Source: Chitinophaga pinensis
GTDB lineage: Bacteria > Bacteroidota > Bacteroidia > Chitinophagales > Chitinophagaceae
Direction of reading: 5' to 3'
Assembly (NCBI GenBank): GCA_943333125.1
Contig: CALQSB010000007.1
Span: 1-64,000 of the forward strand
Length of the DNA: 64,000 nucleotides
The notes below the pieces were generated by a model. The model made no database searches, had not been told where the DNA came from, and saw only the letters and a list, made by a program, of their open reading frames with translations. The position numbers and the translations under genes are program-made. Shown here in pieces: positions 26,168 to 36,183 of this stretch (position 1 is the stretch's first letter; every line of letters begins with the position of its first letter).

Positions 26168-27223
26168 ATGAGCATCACACATTCTATTTTAATTACCGGC
26201 GGTGCAGGGTTTATTGGGTCTCATCTCACCAGATTATTTGTAACCAAATATCCCGAATATACCATTGTAAATTTAGATGAACTCACCTATGCTGGTAATC
26301 TCGAAAATCTAAGCGATATAGAAAATCAATCTAATTACACTTTTGTAAAAGGAGATATAAATGATGCCAGTTTATTAAAGTCTTTGTTTGATAAATTTCA
26401 GTTTACTGCAATCATACATTGTGCCGCAGAAAGTCATGTGGATCGTTCGATAACAGATCCTCTGGCTTTTGTAAAAACGAATGTGCTGGGAACGGTAAAT
26501 TTATTGCACGTGGCTAAAGAGTATTGGAAAAACGATATGGAGCATAAAATCTTTTATCACATTTCAACAGACGAGGTTTATGGTTCTCTTGGAAGCGAAG
26601 GGTTTTTTACCGAAGAAACTGCTTATGATCCGCGCAGCCCATACTCTGCTTCTAAAGCCTCTTCGGATCATTTTGTAAGAGCCTTTCACCATACTTACAA
26701 ATTACCGGTAAAAATTTCCAACTGCTCTAATAATTATGGGCCTTTTCATTTTCCCGAAAAATTGATTCCTCTTTGTATTCATAATATCATCAACAACAAG
26801 CCTCTTCCCATTTATGGAAAAGGAGAAAATGTAAGAGACTGGCTTTTTGTTGAAGACCATGTTCGTGCTATCGATACTATATTTCATCATGGAAAAATTG
26901 GCGAAACATATAATATTGGCGGACACAACGAGTGGACAAATATTGCTTTGGTACTGGAGCTCTGCAAACAAATAGATATTAAATTAGGCAGATCTGCTGG
27001 TACGAGCGAACAGCTGATTACTTATGTAAAAGACAGAGCCGGACACGACTTGCGTTATGCAATTGATGCTACTAAATTAAAGAATGAGTTGGGTTGGATG
27101 CCTTCCTTACAATTTGAAGAGGGGCTTTCCAAAACCATAGACTGGTATCTTTCTAATAGCGAGTGGCTGAATAATGTTACCAGCGGCGAATATCAGCAGT
27201 ATTATAAGGGGATGTACGGTTAA
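26168..27223 (+). CDS. rmlB: dTDP-glucose 4,6-dehydratase
   Basis: This 351-residue SDR enzyme converts dTDP-glucose to dTDP-4-keto-6-deoxyglucose. It has the NAD-binding GGAGFIGSH (11-19), STDEVYG (133-139) with catalytic Asp and Glu, and YSASK with Tyr159 and Lys163. The frame is open from 26111 but the added residues are Cys-rich and non-homologous, so the ATG at 26168 giving SITHSILITGG is preferred. RmlA lies downstream, but rmlC and rmlD are absent from the window. Confidence 0.93.
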   Translation: MSITHSILITGGAGFIGSHLTRLFVTKYPEYTIVNLDELTYAGNLENLSDIENQSNYTFVKGDINDASLLKSLFDKFQFTAIIHCAAESHVDRSITDPLAFVKTNVLGTVNLLHVAKEYWKNDMEHKIFYHISTDEVYGSLGSEGFFTEETAYDPRSPYSASKASSDHFVRAFHHTYKLPVKISNCSNNYGPFHFPEKLIPLCIHNIINNKPLPIYGKGENVRDWLFVEDHVRAIDTIFHHGKIGETYNIGGHNEWTNIALVLELCKQIDIKLGRSAGTSEQLITYVKDRAGHDLRYAIDATKLKNELGWMPSLQFEEGLSKTIDWYLSNSEWLNNVTSGEYQQYYKGMYG

Positions 27224-27294
27224 ATTAAAAGTCAAAATTAAAAAGTAATAAAATTGGCATTAGAAGTTTATTGTTTAAATCGCTTCTCTGCCTG

Positions 27295-27306
27295 CCTGCC
27301 GGTAGG
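27295..27306. repeat. GC-rich palindrome CCTGCC-GGTAGG
   Basis: This short palindrome with one G-T wobble is extended upstream by CTGCCTG. It resembles the CCTGCCTGCCGGCAGGCAGG-type palindromic repeats scattered in Bacteroidota intergenic DNA. It lies between rmlB and rmlA. Number of copies in the genome is not visible here. Confidence 0.5.
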
Positions 27307-27328
27307 GTTTAAGGTTAAATTTCTATCA

Positions 27329-27413
27329 CCAAACCCCAAACGCCAAACAACAAACCCCAAACGCCAAACAACAAACAACAAACCCCAAACAATAAACCCC
27401 AAACCCCAAACAT
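27329..27413. repeat. Imperfect AAACCCC/AAACGCC/AAACAAC tandem repeat before rmlA
   Basis: About 85 bases are built almost only from A and C in units of six to eight (AAACCCC, AAACGCC, AAACAAC, AAACAAT). On the minus strand this gives G-runs of GGGG separated by TTT, which could form a G-quadruplex. It ends four bases before the rmlA ATG, so it forms most of its leader. Confidence 0.7.
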
Positions 27414-27417
27414 CTTT

Positions 27418-28278
27418 ATGAAAGGAATAATACTCGCAGGTGGTTCCGGAACAAGGTTGTATCCAATCACAATGGGAATCAGTAAACAGCTAATGCCTAT
27501 TTATGATAAGCCCATGATTTATTATCCTTTAAGCACATTAATGCTGGCGGGAATCAACGAAATACTAATTATCACCACTCCCGAAGATCAGTCGCAATTT
27601 ATGAGATTATTAGGCGACGGCTCGCAATGGGGTTGTAAAATTTCTTATGAGAAACAGGAAAAGCCTAATGGGTTGGCTCAGGCTTTTGTGATTGGTGAAA
27701 AATTTATTGGAAACGATAGCGTAGCATTGGTACTGGGTGATAATATTTTTTATGGCAGTGGGTTTAGTAAAATGTTACAGGACGCAGCCAATCCTAATGG
27801 AGCGGTGATTTTTGCCTATCCGGTTAGTGATCCCGAAAGATATGGTGTTGTGGAGTTTGATAAAGAACATCATGCAATAAGCATTGAAGAAAAACCAACA
27901 GTTCCTAAAAGTAATTTCGCCGTTCCCGGATTATATTTTTACAATAATGATGTGGTTCGTATAGCCAAGGAAATAAAACCCAGTCCAAGAGGAGAATATG
28001 AAATTACAGACGTAAACAGAGTTTATATGGAAGGCAGATCACTTAAAGTAGTTACGCTTAACAGAGGATTTGCCTGGCTGGATACAGGAACATTTGATTC
28101 GTTGCACGATGCCAGTGAGTATGTAAGGGTTATTGAAAAAAGACAGGGATTAAAAGTGGGCTGCCCCGAGGAAATAGCCTGGAGAATGGGGTTTATAAGT
28201 AAAAATCAGTTGGAAATTTTAGCCGAACAGCTTAAAAAAAGTGGCTATGGTGAATATTTATATAAAATTTCCAAATAA
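27418..28278 (+). CDS. rmlA: Glucose-1-phosphate thymidylyltransferase
   Basis: This 286-residue enzyme makes dTDP-glucose from dTTP and glucose-1-phosphate. It has the nucleotidyl-binding [13 protein letters not shown] (6-18), [19 protein letters not shown] and the VLGDNIFYG loop with the metal aspartate. Length and motifs match RmlA of the classical type. It lies 194 bases after rmlB behind a repeat-rich spacer and is followed after five bases by the acetyltransferase. Confidence 0.94.
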   Translation: MKGIILAGGSGTRLYPITMGISKQLMPIYDKPMIYYPLSTLMLAGINEILIITTPEDQSQFMRLLGDGSQWGCKISYEKQEKPNGLAQAFVIGEKFIGNDSVALVLGDNIFYGSGFSKMLQDAANPNGAVIFAYPVSDPERYGVVEFDKEHHAISIEEKPTVPKSNFAVPGLYFYNNDVVRIAKEIKPSPRGEYEITDVNRVYMEGRSLKVVTLNRGFAWLDTGTFDSLHDASEYVRVIEKRQGLKVGCPEEIAWRMGFISKNQLEILAEQLKKSGYGEYLYKISK

Positions 28279-28283
28279 TAATC

Positions 28284-28856
28284 ATGCAATATTTTGCACA
28301 CCATACTGCTGTAATTGATGAAAATTGTTCTATCGGTGATGGAACAAAGATCTGGCACTTCTCACATATCATGACAGGTGCAGTTGTTGGAAGATTTTGC
28401 AATCTTGGACAAAATGTTGTCATCGAAAGAAAAGTAGTTTTAGGAGAAAATGTGCGAATCCAAAATAATGTAAGTGTATATGAAGGTGTGATCTGTGAAG
28501 ATGATGTTTTTATAGGACCCAGCGTAGTATTAACTAATGTTGTTAATCCAAGAAGTGCGGTTAGCAGGAAGCATGAATTTAAAACAACCCTTATTAAAAG
28601 AGGAGCTACAATTGGCGCCAACGCTACAATAATTTGCGGAAATGAAATCGGTGAATTTGCATTTATCGGTGCAGGAGCAGTAGTAACAAAATCGGTGGCC
28701 CCTTATGCTTTAATTATAGGTAATCCCGGAATTCAAAAAGGATGGATGAGCGAGTATGGACATAAACTTGAATTCGATATCACTAATACAGCTGTATGTT
28801 ATGAAAGCGGACAGATTTATTTACTGGAAAATAATTTCGTAAAACGCATCAGCTGA
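28284..28856 (+). CDS. Left-handed beta-helix sugar N-acyltransferase (WlbB/QdtC-like)
   Basis: This 190-residue protein is built from hexapeptide repeats (IGDGTKIW, VVLGENV, IGPSVVLTNV, IGANATIICG) forming a left-handed beta-helix, with SRKHEFKTTLIKRGATIGANATI-type text of the amino-sugar acetyltransferases WlbB/QdtC/FdtC. These acetylate an amino group on a nucleotide sugar. It starts five bases after rmlA, so a dTDP-amino-sugar is the inferred substrate, but the aminotransferase is not in the window. Confidence 0.82.
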   Translation: MQYFAHHTAVIDENCSIGDGTKIWHFSHIMTGAVVGRFCNLGQNVVIERKVVLGENVRIQNNVSVYEGVICEDDVFIGPSVVLTNVVNPRSAVSRKHEFKTTLIKRGATIGANATIICGNEIGEFAFIGAGAVVTKSVAPYALIIGNPGIQKGWMSEYGHKLEFDITNTAVCYESGQIYLLENNFVKRIS

Positions 28857-28934
28857 TTTCAAAAAAATCTGATTTATTATCATTTACCGTTTAGGTTTTT
28901 TATTTGTTAATTTAGCAACGCAAATCAATAAAGT

Positions 28935-30848
28935 ATGTGCGGTATCGCAGGATTCATAGATTTTAATCAAACTTCTTCCGAAAAAATATTACAGGCAGCT
29001 ACCGATATCTTATCGCACAGGGGTCCCGATGGCAGCGGTTATCACTTTGTTCAGCATAATAATTATCAAATAGGACTTGGTCATCGTAGATTATCCATTA
29101 TAGATTTAAGTACAGCGGCTGCTCAGCCAATGAAACACAATCAGTTTACCATTGTATTTAATGGAGAAATTTATAATTACGAAGAAATAAAAAAACTACT
29201 GCTGACTAAAGGCCATCTATTTGAAACACATTCAGACACAGAAGTCATTTTACATGCCTGGGAAGAATGGGGTATTGATATGGTTCATCATTTTATTGGA
29301 ATGTTTGCTTTTGTTATCCACGACTCCATTAAGCATGAATTAATTTGTTTCAGAGATCGCGCTGGTGTAAAACCATTTTATTATTATTGGGAAGAAGGGC
29401 TGTTTTTATTTGCCTCAGAATTAAAGAGTTTTCATCAACATCCCCAATTCAATAAGCGTATAAATTTACAGGCCATTCATCAATTTTTTCAGTATGGATA
29501 TATCATGGCGCCATTAGCCATATTTGAAAATACTTTTAAATTAGTACCTGGCCACTTATTAAAATTTTCAGTTTCCAAACAAGAATTTTCAATTGAAAAA
29601 TACTGGGATGTTTATGATGCGTATAACAAACCAAAAATAGATATCTCCGAAACAGAGGCTACAACTAAGCTTCATGATTTATTGTTATCTGCCTGTAATT
29701 ACAGAATGGTGGCAGATGTTCCGGTGGGCGTTTTTCTGAGTGGAGGATACGACAGTACTGCAGTAACCGCTTTGATACAATCTCAGCAAAAAGAAAAATT
29801 AAAAACATTCACCATCGGGTTTCATGAAGAAGATCACAATGAAGCCAAATTTGCTTACCAGGTTGCTAAACATTTAAATACAGATCATACAGAACATTAC
29901 TGTACAAAAAACGAAGCACAGGAAATTATACCTAAAATTCCCTTTTATTGCGATGAACCATTTGGAGATTCCTCTATAATTCCAACAACACTGGTAAGTA
30001 TTCTTGCCAAAAAGCAGGTAACCGTTGCCTTGAGTGCAGACGCGGGCGATGAAGTATTTGGCGGCTATAGCAAATATCCTCATGCATTAAAATTTCTGAG
30101 AAATATAAATTTATTTCCGGCAGCCATCAGAAAGCCGGCCTCACATTTATTAAATTATATTCCCGATAACTTCTTGATTGCATTAACAGGAAATAAAGCT
30201 GTTTCTATAAAAAAAGAAAGATTTGCCGAACTGCTTCAATTAAAAAAACCCAGTAGTGTAGATTTAATGGATGTGTTGTTTTCGCAGTTATATACCAATA
30301 AACAAATCGATACTTTAATCAGTAAAAAAGTTAGTCAACCCGGATCTTTTTTTAATTCCGAAAATTTATTAAACGAAAACATTGGCTCACTCGACAGGAT
30401 GCTCGCCGTTGATTATAAAACGTATATGCCAGACGATATCCTTGCAAAGGTAGACCGTGCAGGGATGAGTACTTCGCTTGAAGGAAGAGAACCTTTGCTT
30501 GATCATCGTATTATTGAATTTGTAGCTGGCTTACCAGAATCTTATAAAATAAAATCAGGCGATAAAAAATATTTATTGAAAAAAATTGTACATCAATATG
30601 TTCCAAAAGAAATGATGGATCGCCCTAAAATGGGTTTTGGTGTTCCTGTTTTTGATTGGTTAAGAAATGATTTAAAATATTATGCAGAAGAATATATGAG
30701 TAAAGAGGCCTTTTCGAGGCATGGACTTTTCAATCCTTCCGGAGTAGATCAAATTATGAAACAGTTTTATAAAGGAGATCGAAATTATAATAGTTTGTTC
30801 TGGTACTTATTAATGTTTCAAATGTGGTATAAAGAATGGATGGAGTAA
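28935..30848 (+). CDS. Glutamine-hydrolysing asparagine-synthase-type amidotransferase (1)
   Basis: This 637-residue protein has an N-terminal class II glutaminase domain with Cys2 (MCGIAGF), GHRRLSIID and FNGEIYN, and a C-terminal synthetase domain with the P-loop SGGYDST and SADAGDEVFGGY. All residues expected for ATP-dependent amide transfer are present. AsnB paralogues in polysaccharide loci are thought to amidate sugar acids rather than aspartate. A hairpin with a T-run lies 150 bases past the stop. It is paired with a second copy at 32207. Confidence 0.92.
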   Translation: MCGIAGFIDFNQTSSEKILQAATDILSHRGPDGSGYHFVQHNNYQIGLGHRRLSIIDLSTAAAQPMKHNQFTIVFNGEIYNYEEIKKLLLTKGHLFETHSDTEVILHAWEEWGIDMVHHFIGMFAFVIHDSIKHELICFRDRAGVKPFYYYWEEGLFLFASELKSFHQHPQFNKRINLQAIHQFFQYGYIMAPLAIFENTFKLVPGHLLKFSVSKQEFSIEKYWDVYDAYNKPKIDISETEATTKLHDLLLSACNYRMVADVPVGVFLSGGYDSTAVTALIQSQQKEKLKTFTIGFHEEDHNEAKFAYQVAKHLNTDHTEHYCTKNEAQEIIPKIPFYCDEPFGDSSIIPTTLVSILAKKQVTVALSADAGDEVFGGYSKYPHALKFLRNINLFPAAIRKPASHLLNYIPDNFLIALTGNKAVSIKKERFAELLQLKKPSSVDLMDVLFSQLYTNKQIDTLISKKVSQPGSFFNSENLLNENIGSLDRMLAVDYKTYMPDDILAKVDRAGMSTSLEGREPLLDHRIIEFVAGLPESYKIKSGDKKYLLKKIVHQYVPKEMMDRPKMGFGVPVFDWLRNDLKYYAEEYMSKEAFSRHGLFNPSGVDQIMKQFYKGDRNYNSLFWYLLMFQMWYKEWME

Positions 30849-30999
30849 ATAAATTCAACGCTAATAAAACTAAACAATTGATTTTCAATTAAAATAGAAT
30901 TTTTTCAAGCCAGCATAGGAAATTTACGGTCTATTTCATAAAATCTACTCTTTTTCCCTTCCCAAGGGCTAATAGGCTGCACTTAAAGCAATATCAGGC

Positions 31000-31018
31000 A
31001 ACGGTTTCCGTTTTTTTT
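31000..31018 (+). terminator. Rho-independent terminator candidate
   Basis: The hairpin AACGG-TTT-CCGTT (31000-31004 with 31008-31012) runs directly into eight T residues, 150 bases after the first amidotransferase gene. The stem is short, so it may be moderate. Confidence 0.5.
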
Positions 31019-31055
31019 ATACCATTAATCCAATAATAATTACTAAACCTAACCT

Positions 31056-32057
31056 ATGCAGAAAATAATTGCAGTCATTGTATCACACAACCGCCAGGCG
31101 TTGCTGGTCGAATGTATCGAGGCGTTAAGAAATCAAACTCAAAAACCAGATGCCATTTTAGTAGTTAATAATGGAAGTTCAGATTATACCACCGTTTGGC
31201 TCGATAAACAATCAGATATCATACAACTTTACCAGGATAATTTGGGTTCGGCAGGCGGTTACAATACCGGCATCAGCTGGGCTTATCAAAATGGATATAC
31301 CTGGATATGGTGTATGGATGATGACGGACATCCTAAAAATGATGCACTGGAAATTCTGATGAATAACAGAGGCTTTGGAATTGAATTATTAAACTGTTCC
31401 GTTATAAATAAAACAGATAGAAAAACATTTGTTTCTAAAACAAAAAAATACAAATGTATAGATGAGGTTAAAGAAAAAGTGATTGAAGGAGTTGGTCATC
31501 CTTTTAATGGCACAATGATACATCGTTCTATTATCGAAAAAGTAGGACTGCCACAATCCAATCTATTTTACTGGGGCGAAGAGCGTGAATATTTTTATAG
31601 AATAGTCAATCAATATAAAATTCCGGCGAAAACAATCACGCACAGCATACAATATCATCCTGAACTTTCTCATGCACATAAAAAAGAGTGGGATTATAAA
31701 ACTTCATGGAAAATGTATTTCTATGTGAGAAACAGATATAAAGTGATGCAATCAAAGTATTCGAATAAATTTCTGGCAACCATACATTACGCATATTTCA
31801 CACTTGCTTTTATTAAATCCATATTTATATTTCAGCAAAAAGACAAAATCAGAAAAGTATTTTTTACTTTCTGGCCTGTTATTGATTCTTTAAAAAATAA
31901 TTTCAGCGATACGCCTGAAACGATTCAGGATCGAATGAATAAACAATACAAAATGCCAATAAGTTCTTTTGTCTTCTATCCCTTCAAAAAAGCCATAGTT
32001 TCGATGTTTGTTCCTCGCTACACAGAAGGATCCGGAGCTACTGCAGTGGAATTATAA
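31056..32057 (+). CDS. GT2-family glycosyltransferase
   Basis: This 333-residue GT-A enzyme opens IAVIVSHNRQALLVECIEAL and shows the nucleotide-binding VNNGSSDYT, DNLGSAGGYNTG and the metal-binding DDDG (about 91-94). The text resembles GlfT2/rhamnosyl-type enzymes. The C-terminal third (from WKMYFYVRNRY) is amphipathic and may contact the membrane. It is followed by a strong terminator, which divides the locus into two transcripts. Confidence 0.88.
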   Translation: MQKIIAVIVSHNRQALLVECIEALRNQTQKPDAILVVNNGSSDYTTVWLDKQSDIIQLYQDNLGSAGGYNTGISWAYQNGYTWIWCMDDDGHPKNDALEILMNNRGFGIELLNCSVINKTDRKTFVSKTKKYKCIDEVKEKVIEGVGHPFNGTMIHRSIIEKVGLPQSNLFYWGEEREYFYRIVNQYKIPAKTITHSIQYHPELSHAHKKEWDYKTSWKMYFYVRNRYKVMQSKYSNKFLATIHYAYFTLAFIKSIFIFQQKDKIRKVFFTFWPVIDSLKNNFSDTPETIQDRMNKQYKMPISSFVFYPFKKAIVSMFVPRYTEGSGATAVEL

Positions 32058-32078
32058 AATAGAGAAAAAAAATTGACG

Positions 32079-32105
32079 AGTCCGGGTTTTATCCGGACTT
32101 TTTTT
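32079..32105 (+). terminator. Rho-independent terminator after the GT2 gene
   Basis: A perfect 7-bp stem (AGTCCGG with CCGGACT, 32079-32085 and 32093-32099) sits on a GTTTTAT loop and is followed by a T run. Confidence 0.85.
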
Positions 32106-32154
32106 ATTTCAGCCAATTTTTTATTTTTAAAAAATTTATCAGCAACAAGTGAAT

Positions 32155-32162
32155 TATATTTG
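32155..32162 (+). promoter_or_regulatory. Candidate -7 element TATATTTG
   Basis: TATATTTG fits TAnnTTTG and lies 44 bases before the second amidotransferase ATG, just after a terminator. The -33 side is not clear. Confidence 0.38.
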
Positions 32163-32206
32163 CAGTCAGTATAAAACAATTTTAGTTTTTATTTAACCAG
32201 TTATTC

Positions 32207-34048
32207 ATGTGTGGAATTGCGGGATCAGTAAATTTCAAATTATCATATGATATTATAAAAGGTACAATGCTGCATCGAGGTCCCGATGAGCAGAACGCTA
32301 TCATAGCAGACAATGTTGATTTTTTTCATTTAAGATTGTCTATTCTCGATATTTCAGGCGGAAAACAACCCATGACGCTCGAAGGCAGATATTTCATTAT
32401 TTTCAATGGCGAGATTTATAATCATAATGAGCTGAGAAAAAAATTTGATTTAAAATGTTCTACTAATTCTGATACTGAGACATTGTTATTGTTGTTTCAA
32501 AAATTTGGCGAAAAATGTCTTGATCATCTTGATGGCATGTTTGCTTTTGCGATTTATGATAATGTTGAAAAGAAAATATTTCTGGCTAGAGACAGAGCGG
32601 GAAAGAAACCATTATATATTTATAGTAAAGACGAAACGATAGTTTTTGCCAGTGAGCTTAATTGTTTAAAGGGATTACTTCCCCTGGAAATAGAACAAAA
32701 AAATATTTATCAGTACATGCGTCTTGGCGTTTTTTATAAAAATCTTACGCCGTATAAAAATGTAAATGAACTTGAACCTGGAACGTTTGCGTTTATCAAT
32801 TGCCAAACACTGGAAATAAAAAAAACAAAGTGGTGGGACATACATAATTTTTATCTTCAAAACAGCAGTGATAATTTATCTCAGGCAATTGAAAAAACAG
32901 ATCAGCTTTTAATTGAATCAGTTAAACGAAGAATTTCCTCAAGTGATCTGGAAGTTGGATGTTTTTTGAGTGGAGGAATTGACAGCGGTCTGGTAACGTC
33001 TATCGCCAGTAGTTTTACCAGTCGTTTGAAAACAATGACCGTTTCTTTTGATGGCGAATATGATGAAGCCCCATTGGCAAAATTAGTAGCCGAAAAATAC
33101 AACACAGATCATACCGAAATAAAGATTTCATTTGATCAGTTAAAAAATGATATTGAACAAATCATCAGCAATTATGGAGAACCTTTTTACGACAGTTCGG
33201 CTATTCCTTCTTTTTATGTAAGTCAGGCAGCAAAAAAAAGAGTAACTGTAATTCTGAATGGTGATGGTGCTGATGAATTGTTTGCCGGTTACCGCAGATA
33301 TGTTCCTTTTAATAAGTATGATTTCTTTAAAAAGAATTTCCTTGTAAATAATGCTGGATCTTTTTTAAAAAATATTTTACCAGCTTCTAATGACAAAAAA
33401 TCAAAGTATAATTATCTATATCGGTTATTAACTTTTGCTTCAAAAAAAGATCTGGATATTTATTTATCTGCAGGGGTAGATATTATCGAAGATTACGAAA
33501 AAAATTTGCTTGCTGACGGAGTAAATTATTTAAAAGAAATGAAAGAAGGTTTTGATCGTATTAATAATGCTCCATTATCAGGATTAAAAAAAATCATGAA
33601 TCTGGATTTCGAAAATAACTTCTCCAGTCAAATGCTCGCCAAAATAGATATAGCCACAATGAGCCATTCATTGGAAGGCAGAAGTCCTTTTTTATCAAAG
33701 GAATTATTAGCCTATGCACCAACTCTTTCGGATTCCTTAAAGATAAATGGAGTAACTACTAAATATTTATTACGCCAATTGGCTACAAAATATCTTCCTG
33801 AATCACTGATCAATCAACCTAAAAGAGGTTTTGAAATTCCTTTAAAATCATGGGTTAATGGCCAATTGAGCGATATGATTCATGATTATGTTGGCGCTCC
33901 AAATGCATTTAACAGGAATATCATTAATCCTAAATTCACAATTCAGTTATTAAATCAAAAAATAAAAATCCCTGCCGAAAAGCGGGCAAAATTATTATGG
34001 ACACTTTTTTGTCTTGAGGTATGGTACAAAAAAGTTTATCTTTCATAA
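32207..34048 (+). CDS. Glutamine-hydrolysing asparagine-synthase-type amidotransferase (2)
   Basis: This 613-residue protein has Cys2 (MCGIAGS), FNGEIYN and SDTETLL in the glutaminase domain, and the P-loop SGGIDSG and NGDGADELFAGY in the synthetase domain. It is clearly a paralogue of the gene at 28935 but only distantly alike, and it lacks the extra residues of that one. It opens a transcript with the GT4 gene 11 bases downstream. The acceptor may be a sugar acid, by analogy with other glycan loci. Confidence 0.91.
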   Translation: MCGIAGSVNFKLSYDIIKGTMLHRGPDEQNAIIADNVDFFHLRLSILDISGGKQPMTLEGRYFIIFNGEIYNHNELRKKFDLKCSTNSDTETLLLLFQKFGEKCLDHLDGMFAFAIYDNVEKKIFLARDRAGKKPLYIYSKDETIVFASELNCLKGLLPLEIEQKNIYQYMRLGVFYKNLTPYKNVNELEPGTFAFINCQTLEIKKTKWWDIHNFYLQNSSDNLSQAIEKTDQLLIESVKRRISSSDLEVGCFLSGGIDSGLVTSIASSFTSRLKTMTVSFDGEYDEAPLAKLVAEKYNTDHTEIKISFDQLKNDIEQIISNYGEPFYDSSAIPSFYVSQAAKKRVTVILNGDGADELFAGYRRYVPFNKYDFFKKNFLVNNAGSFLKNILPASNDKKSKYNYLYRLLTFASKKDLDIYLSAGVDIIEDYEKNLLADGVNYLKEMKEGFDRINNAPLSGLKKIMNLDFENNFSSQMLAKIDIATMSHSLEGRSPFLSKELLAYAPTLSDSLKINGVTTKYLLRQLATKYLPESLINQPKRGFEIPLKSWVNGQLSDMIHDYVGAPNAFNRNIINPKFTIQLLNQKIKIPAEKRAKLLWTLFCLEVWYKKVYLS

Positions 34049-34059
34049 TAGATTAATGC

Positions 34060-35187
34060 ATGAAAAAGAATATTGCCATAATTGAAAATAATATAGTTTC
34101 TACAAACACCATGCGACAAAAGCTCACTTTGGAATTAATGAGCAGGGGCTACAATGTGGTTGTATTAACAACAGGTAACAATAAAGACCTTCAAATTGCA
34201 AAAGATAACGGCATTAAAGTAATTGACATAAAAAGTAGCAATATAAATCCTGTTCATATTTTTCTTTATCTGAAAAATATCAAAAAGGCATTAAAGGAAA
34301 ACAATGCAGAAGTTTGTCTGACCTTTACCATGCGTCCTGCCATTTGGGGAAATTTCATCACATCAAAATTAGAAATACCAACAATAACAAACATCACCGG
34401 AGTGGGTCCATTGTTTTCAAGTAAAAATCCTGCTTATATAGTAGCAAGGCTGATGTATAAATTTGTTCTTAAAAATACGGAAAGAATATTTTTTCAGAAC
34501 AATGATGATATGAATCTTTTTCTTACCAATAACTTTATTGCAAAAGAAAAGGCTGCCCTCATTCCAGGTTCAGGAGTAGATCATCAATATTTCAAGCCAC
34601 TTATAAAGTCGGAGAAAAACTCATCATTCATATTTCTTTTTATTGGAAGATTATTAAAAGACAAAGGAGTAATAGAATTTGTAGAAGCGGCAAGAGCATT
34701 CAAAAAAATGAATCTTGATGCAGAATTCAGAATTGTTGGTCCTTTATGGAATCAAAATCTTAAAAAAAATACGATAACCAAGGATGAACTTAATTCATGG
34801 ATAACTGAAAAAATCATCACATATCTTGGATCTGCTGATGATGTTAGACCACATATTGCAAATGCCGATTGCCTTGTACTGCCCTCTTATCGAGAAGGTA
34901 CAAGTAATGTGCTGCTGGAAGCCTCAAGTATGGAACGGCCTTCAATAACTTGTAACACTACAGGGTGTAGAGAAATTATTGAAGATGGTATCACAGGCTT
35001 ATTGTGCAATGTAGCTGACACTAATCATCTGATTGAAAAAATGAAAGAAATGATTTCGTTTTCCCCTGAAAAAAGAATGGAGATGGGAAAAAATGCCAGA
35101 AAAAAAGTGGTAAAAGAATTTGATAAACAATTTGTTATTGATACATATATGGATACCATAAAGTCAATCACGAGTTCAAAAAATTAA
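34060..35187 (+). CDS. GT4-family glycosyltransferase (3)
   Basis: This 375-residue GT-B enzyme shows NITGVGPLF, a GSGVD turn, FIGRLLKDKGVIEFVEAA and EGTSNVLLEASSMERPS. It resembles capsule/O-antigen glycosyltransferases that open with an N-acetylhexosamine or fucosamine step, but I cannot assign a sugar. It follows the second amidotransferase after 11 bases and is the last recognisable polysaccharide gene. Confidence 0.88.
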   Translation: MKKNIAIIENNIVSTNTMRQKLTLELMSRGYNVVVLTTGNNKDLQIAKDNGIKVIDIKSSNINPVHIFLYLKNIKKALKENNAEVCLTFTMRPAIWGNFITSKLEIPTITNITGVGPLFSSKNPAYIVARLMYKFVLKNTERIFFQNNDDMNLFLTNNFIAKEKAALIPGSGVDHQYFKPLIKSEKNSSFIFLFIGRLLKDKGVIEFVEAARAFKKMNLDAEFRIVGPLWNQNLKKNTITKDELNSWITEKIITYLGSADDVRPHIANADCLVLPSYREGTSNVLLEASSMERPSITCNTTGCREIIEDGITGLLCNVADTNHLIEKMKEMISFSPEKRMEMGKNARKKVVKEFDKQFVIDTYMDTIKSITSSKN

Positions 35188-35348
35188 TTCCCAATCTAAA
35201 GTTATTTACAAAAATCAACGCTATACTTTTATTTAAGAATTATAGTATTATCTTGGTTTTTAAAATAAATAAATCATTAAATCTAATTTCTTAGCTTCAT
35301 ATTCTTTCAATACACTTTCTTCTTTGATCTATTTTATAAATTAAAAAA

Positions 35349-36164
35349 ATGAACGAATTATTCTCACTCAAAAATAAAGTTATTGTTGTAACAGGTGGAT
35401 CGGGTGTTTTGGGAAAGTCTTTTGTAAATGGAATTGCAGCAGCCGGCGGATCTGTTGTTATTATCGGAAGAGATATAAATAAAGCAAATGCAATTGCAGA
35501 TGAAATAAATAAAAATGGCGGAAAGGCTTTACCTATTTCCGCTGATGTGCTTAGTGAAGAAAAAATGATTAATGCAAGAGAAAAAATACTCTCATCATTT
35601 GGTAAAATAAACGGACTTGTAAATGCGGCAGGTGGCAATGTGCCAGAAGGCGTGTTGTCAAATGACGCTGATATTTTTTCGTTGAACATTGAAGGAATGA
35701 AAAACGCAATGGAGCTTAATGTTTGGGGAACGATTATACCTACTCAGATCTTCGGTTCTGTTATGGCAAAGAAAGATGGAGGAAGTATCGTTAATATTTC
35801 TTCTGTAAGTTCAAAACGTGCACTTACCAAAGTATTAGGGTACAGTATGGGAAAAGCCTCGATTGATACGTATAATCAATGGTTTGCTGTTGAATTGGCA
35901 AATAGATTCGGCGACAATATCAGAATGAATGCGATAACACCTGGATTTTTTCTTACCGAACAAAATAGAAATCTCCTAACCAATCCCGATGGCTCACTTA
36001 CCGAAAGAGGTAATTTAATAATAAAAAATACACCATTCAAACGCTTTGGAAATCCTGATGAATTGATCGGAGCTTTAATTTATCTGTTAAGCGATGCTTC
36101 GAAATTTGTAACAGGAACACAGTTAGGCGTAGACGGCGGATTTAATGCTTTTAGTGGCGTATAA
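35349..36164 (+). CDS. SDR-family D-mannonate oxidoreductase (fructuronate reductase)
   Basis: This 271-residue SDR protein has [10 protein letters not shown] (15-24), NAAGGN (92-97), catalytic Ser152/153 and Tyr165-x-x-x-Lys169 (YSMGK), and PGF after the active site. The role follows from context: it is 19 bases before UxuA and the same transcript carries UxaC. SDR-type fructuronate reductases replace UxuB in some bacteria. The specific substrate is therefore inferred from neighbours. Confidence 0.8.
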   Translation: MNELFSLKNKVIVVTGGSGVLGKSFVNGIAAAGGSVVIIGRDINKANAIADEINKNGGKALPISADVLSEEKMINAREKILSSFGKINGLVNAAGGNVPEGVLSNDADIFSLNIEGMKNAMELNVWGTIIPTQIFGSVMAKKDGGSIVNISSVSSKRALTKVLGYSMGKASIDTYNQWFAVELANRFGDNIRMNAITPGFFLTEQNRNLLTNPDGSLTERGNLIIKNTPFKRFGNPDELIGALIYLLSDASKFVTGTQLGVDGGFNAFSGV

Positions 36165-36183
36165 AAAAAGAACGAATCTTATT

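Noticed and set aside
27329-27413. CRISPR array or telomere
   Set aside because: The repeat units are only 6-8 bases with no spacers, and a bacterial internal position excludes a telomere; it is a simple AC-rich repeat.
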